In this document: one piece after another, positions 60,441 through 64,000 of the stretch
Layout: every line of letters starts with the position of its first letter
Position numbering within the stretch: position 1 is the stretch's first letter
Origin: Bacilli bacterium
GTDB lineage: Bacteria; Bacillota_I; Bacilli_A; RFN20; CAG-288
DNA: 64,000 nt
NCBI GenBank assembly: GCA_022652945.1
Contig: JALCRV010000010.1
Coordinates: 29,421-93,420 of the forward strand
Direction of reading: 5' to 3'
Program-made: the position numbers and the translations under genes
The notes under the pieces: generated by a model
What the model was told of the DNA's origin: nothing
Seen by the model: only the letters and a program-made list of their open reading frames with translations
Database searches by the model: none

Positions 60441-61187
60441 TTACAGATTGGATTTACTGCCAAAACGTGTCTCTAACTCTTCGCCGAGGAGCTTTACAGC
60501 TTCTTCTTCCTTCTCATCGGAAACGGAAGAAAGATCGAGGAAGGACTGCACCTTATTCTCCATGCCGTTTCTTTTCAGCCACGAGAGAACTAACCGATCG
60601 GTAAGAAAGGTCGAAGAAAAAGAAACCAAGGAAGACATCACCAGCTTATCGTTAAAGAACAGGGTCGGATCATCGTAAGTCTTCCCTTCGTAGATCAATT
60701 TAGAGGTCCCGCTGAGATAGAAACCGAGATCCCAGTAGGCCAAATTAGGATCATCGAGAGCCTCTCCTTCACAAAGAAGGACTTGTTTATATGTTTTCTC
60801 TTGAAAGAAATCATCTCTCATCCTGACCATAAAGGCAGACAGAAGATGATAAATCAAAAGATCTTTCAAGTAGACATCGACAACCGGACCGTAAGAAAGG
60901 ATTGTCTTTCCCAGTTCCTCATAAGAGGAAAAGATGAACTTATGATATCGTAAGGACATATAAGGATTAAGGATATAAGACATCTTAAAAAGAAAAACAT
61001 CCGGGATTGGATTTTCTTTTTTCAGTTCCAGATACTGGCTGTAACGTTCCTTGTCTTCAAATAAAGCCTTGATAAAATCCTTGGAGGCGAAAAGTTTCAT
61101 AAAGCGGCCCGGGTAAAGATAGACATCTTTCCCCATGGTCAGAAAATCCGTATAGAAGATTTTATCGGAAATCGCTAATTTTTCCAT
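60441..61187 (-). CDS. Uncharacterised protein of a three-gene cluster
   Basis: Not recognised. A 248-residue soluble protein rich in aromatic residues (Phe and Tyr) and helices, with an acidic C-terminal part (SDEKEEEAVKLLGEEL). There is no cofactor or catalytic motif. It starts 7 bases after a membrane protein gene and is the third of three unknown genes with near-zero spacing, so a shared function with them is likely. Confidence 0.65.
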   Translation of the reverse strand: MEKLAISDKIFYTDFLTMGKDVYLYPGRFMKLFASKDFIKALFEDKERYSQYLELKKENPIPDVFLFKMSYILNPYMSLRYHKFIFSSYEELGKTILSYGPVVDVYLKDLLIYHLLSAFMVRMRDDFFQEKTYKQVLLCEGEALDDPNLAYWDLGFYLSGTSKLIYEGKTYDDPTLFFNDKLVMSSLVSFSSTFLTDRLVLSWLKRNGMENKVQSFLDLSSVSDEKEEEAVKLLGEELETRFGSKSNL

Positions 61188-61194
61188 GGTTTGC

Positions 61195-62253
61195 TTACAG
61201 GATAAACCTCACGACCAGATAATCGACCAGACACCATAAAGCCCAGATAACGGTCAGAATCAGGAAAATCCTGTAGCAGTCTTCCGTCGCCTTCATGACC
61301 TTATCGTCTTTAGCTTGATACATTCCTCCGTAAGCTTTTAATTCGCTATCCATCGTTTTCCCGATTCCGAAGCGCTTAATATCATCCCCGAGTTTCTCGC
61401 CTTTCTTGCAGGCTTGGAAAATATATTCAGCTAACTTCTGAGCGGAAGAAGCGATCTGCTCACCGACATGGGTGATCTTTTTCTCCCCGAAGCGCTTGAA
61501 GTAATAATAAGGCGCGTAGATTTTGTTGTGCCTGGCGAATTCCCAGAAGGAAAAAACGAGCAGTAAGGAGGAAGAAATCAGATACATCAATAAGCCCCAG
61601 TCCCAGAAGGAAGTCGGCTGGAAAGCGGTGTAGACTCTTACGAATCTTTCCCGTCTGGAAAGCAAAGTATAGACGGAGGGAGCAAAGGCCAAAAGAGCGA
61701 CCAGAAGACGGATAATCTGTCCGAATGTCTTCTTCTTAACGACATCTCCCATCCCTTTGTTCTCTTGGGTCTTGGAGTAGTTGTAGCCGATTTTATCAGT
61801 AAGTTCCCTTCGGAAATATTCGCATTGTCCAGCGATGGCTCTGGATTTATATCCTAGAGTGTGGCTTTTATCTTCAATTACTTCGTTGAAGGTCTTTCTT
61901 TCCCCATCGTAGAGGCATCTTAACTCTCCGATGGATTTTGTCTTAATCTCAAAATCGTAGCTTACCAGCGGATTAAGATAATAAGATTCGCTGGAGACGG
62001 AATAAAGATAGTTGACTCGGGCAGATAAGATCACCGCCTGTTTAAAAGTATCGACCCGATAATCCAGAGTCTTGAAGTCTTCAACTAAGGCCGCGGATTT
62101 GATCAGCTTGAACTTCGAGGCGTGGGCGACATTATTTACCAAGGTCATATAGGCGGTAGACTTAACGATCGAATCGACATAAGAGGACGTAAAAAGCGAA
62201 GTGTCCGCTCCGAAGCTTTCCGCTAAGAGAATCGTTTTATCAATGTTATTCAT
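61195..62253 (-). CDS. Uncharacterised membrane protein of a three-gene cluster
   Basis: Not recognised. 352 residues: a large helical, probably cytoplasmic N-terminal region (to about 175), two helices near 182-200 and 222-240, a charged stretch, and a C-terminal helix (about 328-350). It resembles no family I can name. Its start lies one base after the stop of the 168-residue membrane protein gene. Confidence 0.68.
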   Translation of the reverse strand: MNNIDKTILLAESFGADTSLFTSSYVDSIVKSTAYMTLVNNVAHASKFKLIKSAALVEDFKTLDYRVDTFKQAVILSARVNYLYSVSSESYYLNPLVSYDFEIKTKSIGELRCLYDGERKTFNEVIEDKSHTLGYKSRAIAGQCEYFRRELTDKIGYNYSKTQENKGMGDVVKKKTFGQIIRLLVALLAFAPSVYTLLSRRERFVRVYTAFQPTSFWDWGLLMYLISSSLLLVFSFWEFARHNKIYAPYYYFKRFGEKKITHVGEQIASSAQKLAEYIFQACKKGEKLGDDIKRFGIGKTMDSELKAYGGMYQAKDDKVMKATEDCYRIFLILTVIWALWCLVDYLVVRFIL

Positions 62254-62254
62254 C

Positions 62255-62761
62255 TTAGCTTAACCCCCATCTTAAAGAAGTCATAAACCCACCTAAGAAA
62301 CCCAGCGGGATTTGGAATAAAGGAGCAAACCACGAGATAAAGAAGGCGGAAATAAAAGCCCAGATAGCGACAAAAAAGACCAAGGAGAAAGGCTTAGAGA
62401 TCCTGATGTTCTTTTGGGAAGGGGCTTTTCCGAAAGAGAAAAACAACATGATAAAAAAAGAAAGCAGGAAAATCAAAGCGAAAATAAGGAAAATAAAGAT
62501 CCCTTGGGAAATCATCTGACGTTCGTATTCTCCCATATTGCGGCTAGAGAAGATTCCTTTTAGCAGGTTATAAAAATAATGGCTCATCGAAGCGAAGGAA
62601 GTAAGCTTAGTAAAGATCTTTTCCAGATAGACATATAAGGCGGTTAAAGAGGAAGCTAAAAGAGCGCAGACCGCCGACTTCAAAACATGGCTTTCCGAAC
62701 TGAAGAAGCCGATGATGACAATGATAAGCCACACTAACAGGAGCAGGTAAGATAACTGCAT
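62255..62761 (-). CDS. Uncharacterised four-helix membrane protein of a three-gene cluster
   Basis: Not recognised. 168 residues with helices at about 3-22, 26-46, 88-112 and 124-145, and a Phe-rich C-terminal hydrophobic segment. It lies 37 bases after the pseudouridine synthase gene and begins the three-gene unknown block, all on the minus strand. Confidence 0.68.
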   Translation of the reverse strand: MQLSYLLLLVWLIIVIIGFFSSESHVLKSAVCALLASSLTALYVYLEKIFTKLTSFASMSHYFYNLLKGIFSSRNMGEYERQMISQGIFIFLIFALIFLLSFFIMLFFSFGKAPSQKNIRISKPFSLVFFVAIWAFISAFFISWFAPLFQIPLGFLGGFMTSLRWGLS

Positions 62762-62798
62762 GGTTATTCCCTTGCTCTTATTTTATCGCATACCAGCC

Positions 62799-63773
62799 TC
62801 AGATATAACCATCTTGGAGGGCTTTAATGATATCTTGTTCTTTTTCCGGCAGTTCCGCAGTGAAGGTTTTACCTGACATATAGGATAAAAAGCCATCGAC
62901 GTTCTCAAAAGCGAAAGTCTCCGCATGGAGGAACTGGCTCGATAAGCCGAAGCGTTCTTTAAAGATCTTATTGATCTGGAAATCCCCGTATTTAGCATCT
63001 CCGACAATCGGGCAGCGGATCGCTTGGAAATGGACGCGCAGTTGATGGGTACGTCCGGTGATCAGTTTCGCCCGGACCAAAGCGTATTCCCCATAGCGTT
63101 TCACGACTTCAAATTCCGTTAAGGCGGGTTTAGCTCCCTTATCAAGATGCCCGACCCTGACCATCCCGGTCTCCGGATCTTTAAGCAAAGGAAAATCGAT
63201 GCGCCCCGCTTTAGGTACGCTGCCGTGAAGCAGAGCTAAATAGGTCTTAGCGATCTCCTGTTTTTCCCTGAATAAAGTCAGCAGCTGCTGCAAGGTCTGT
63301 TCGTTCTTCCCGAAAATAACGATCCCGGAAGTATTTCGATCCAGACGGTGGGCGGGACCGGGAACAAAGCCGGTGACATTGTTCGGATCCCATTCGCCTT
63401 TCGCATTCAGATAATTCAAGAAAATATTATGTAAAGTAATCCTGGTCTCATCTTCATCTCCATGGACTAAAAGACCTTTAGGTTTATTGACGATTAATAA
63501 ATTATTATCCTCGTAAATGATATCCATGTGAGAATTAACCGGACGGAGAGTCTTATTCTTCTTAAACTCCTCCAGCAAAGCCGGTTTGATATAAATGGAA
63601 ATCTGATCCCCGGCTTTGGTGATGTAATCGATCGTCCCCTTCTTGCCGTTGACTTTGACATCCTTATTCCTGAACATCTTATAAATAAAAGACAGAGGCG
63701 CCTCATCCAAGGTGCGCTTAATGACTTTATCCAGGCGCTGATTGGCGCTCATCTCATCTATGGTGAATTCCAT
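62799..63773 (-). CDS. RluC/RluD-family pseudouridine synthase
   Basis: Converts specific uridines of 23S rRNA (or another RNA) to pseudouridine. The 324-residue protein has an N-terminal S4 RNA-binding domain (about 10-75, NQRLDKVIKRTL), then the catalytic motif HRLDRNTSG with the catalytic aspartate near 143, and the later motif TGRTHQLRVHF. The exact target (RluC- or RluD-type positions) is not decidable by eye. First gene of the minus-strand unit; the ribosome site before the ATG is weak. Confidence 0.92.
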   Translation of the reverse strand: MEFTIDEMSANQRLDKVIKRTLDEAPLSFIYKMFRNKDVKVNGKKGTIDYITKAGDQISIYIKPALLEEFKKNKTLRPVNSHMDIIYEDNNLLIVNKPKGLLVHGDEDETRITLHNIFLNYLNAKGEWDPNNVTGFVPGPAHRLDRNTSGIVIFGKNEQTLQQLLTLFREKQEIAKTYLALLHGSVPKAGRIDFPLLKDPETGMVRVGHLDKGAKPALTEFEVVKRYGEYALVRAKLITGRTHQLRVHFQAIRCPIVGDAKYGDFQINKIFKERFGLSSQFLHAETFAFENVDGFLSYMSGKTFTAELPEKEQDIIKALQDGYI

Positions 63774-63861
63774 CGCTTAAAGAATATAACATATCTGAGC
63801 TTTTTTTAGAACAGTCTTCCTTCCCTAAAAAGGTGAAAAGAAGGCTAGAAAAAAGAAGATA

Positions 63862-63897
63862 TTTCATTCTAAGCGTTAGATGACAAATAGAATGAAA
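63862..63897. repeat. Inverted repeat upstream of the pseudouridine synthase gene
   Basis: A perfect 10-bp repeat TTTCATTCTA/TAGAATGAAA with a 16-base centre, about 90 bases upstream of the minus-strand gene at 63773. The region 63774-64000 has no supported gene; an operator or a leftover element end is possible. Confidence 0.5.
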
Positions 63898-64000
63898 CAT
63901 AAGTGATTTTTCTCTGGCGTTTCTTTCTTTAAGCTTGGCTTTGATGCATCCAGTCTGGCCAAATTTGCGTTTCCGAGCCCTTTGGGCCATAATCAAGGCA

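Noticed and set aside
63754..63996. 80-codon minus-strand frame at the right edge with an Arg/Lys-rich start
   Set aside because: No ribosome site is visible, it runs through an inverted repeat and into the start of the pseudouridine synthase gene, and no family is recognised.

Overview
The window is a piece of a Bacillota (Firmicutes) chromosome. It most resembles an uncultivated, probably gut-associated member of the Bacilli (Erysipelotrichales or an RF39/RFN20-type lineage). The grounds are the sufC-sufD-sufS-sufU-sufB gene order, gdpP next to rplI and dnaB, a comFA-comFC pair, a ThrR/UPF0735-type ACT protein, moderately AT-rich DNA and strong Shine-Dalgarno sites. TGA is used as a stop codon (for example at the end of thrCB), so the standard bacterial code applies. 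The taxon is inferred from gene content only. No rRNA, insertion sequence, prophage or CRISPR array was seen.

Layout. (1) 27-3686: a minus-strand ABC exporter (ATPase, FtsX-type permease, small membrane protein). (2) 3883-4277: tRNA genes Val, Tyr, Gln, Lys. (3) 4433-10600: a complete aspartate-to-threonine operon that begins with a fused threonine synthase-homoserine kinase, then a ThrR-like ACT regulator, hom, asd and lysC; a palindrome overlaps its promoter. (4) 10712-12645: tRNA-Leu and comFA-comFC. (5) 12646-30512: about 18 kb of surface-protein genes. Two cyclic di-GMP-I (GEMM-I) riboswitches control the first part: one sits before a TasA-like protein with InlB-type repeats, the other before a three-gene operon (TasA-like protein, GLUG-repeat membrane protein, giant BspA-type leucine-rich-repeat protein). 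The last two genes of that operon are present again as a second pair behind a different, unidentified structured leader. A tRNA-Gln(CUG) gene lies inside the region.

(6) 30556-35844 (minus): gdpP-rplI-dnaB-walJ-rlmH. (7) 36036-36872: a small membrane protein and an Nfu-type Fe-S carrier. (8) 36937-44107 (minus): sufCDSUB followed closely by mnmG and a chloramphenicol-acetyltransferase-like gene. (9) 44509-48423: two lipoproteins (one a PrsA-like foldase) and a HIT-family protein. (10) 48477-52663 (minus): ung, a large membrane protein with a repeated proline motif in its tail, and an unknown protein. (11) 52773-54632: HAD phosphatase, acyl-ACP thioesterase, small membrane protein. (12) 54678-56468 (minus): a SpoU-type RNA methyltransferase and rpsF-ssb-rpsR. 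(13) 56773-58600: trpS and a Cof-type HAD phosphatase. (14) 58661-63773 (minus): phosphohexomutase, three unrecognised genes, and an RluC/RluD-type pseudouridine synthase.

The strongest candidate for an undescribed system is the 12.7-30.5 kb surface locus. Cyclic di-GMP appears to decide directly, through two RNA switches, whether a set of TasA-like, GLUG and BspA-type surface proteins is made. The proteins carry N-terminal membrane anchors instead of sortase signals. A duplicated GLUG+BspA module has escaped to a different RNA leader. The threonine operon, with a fused enzyme, its own ACT regulator and a promoter palindrome, is a second self-contained unit worth testing.
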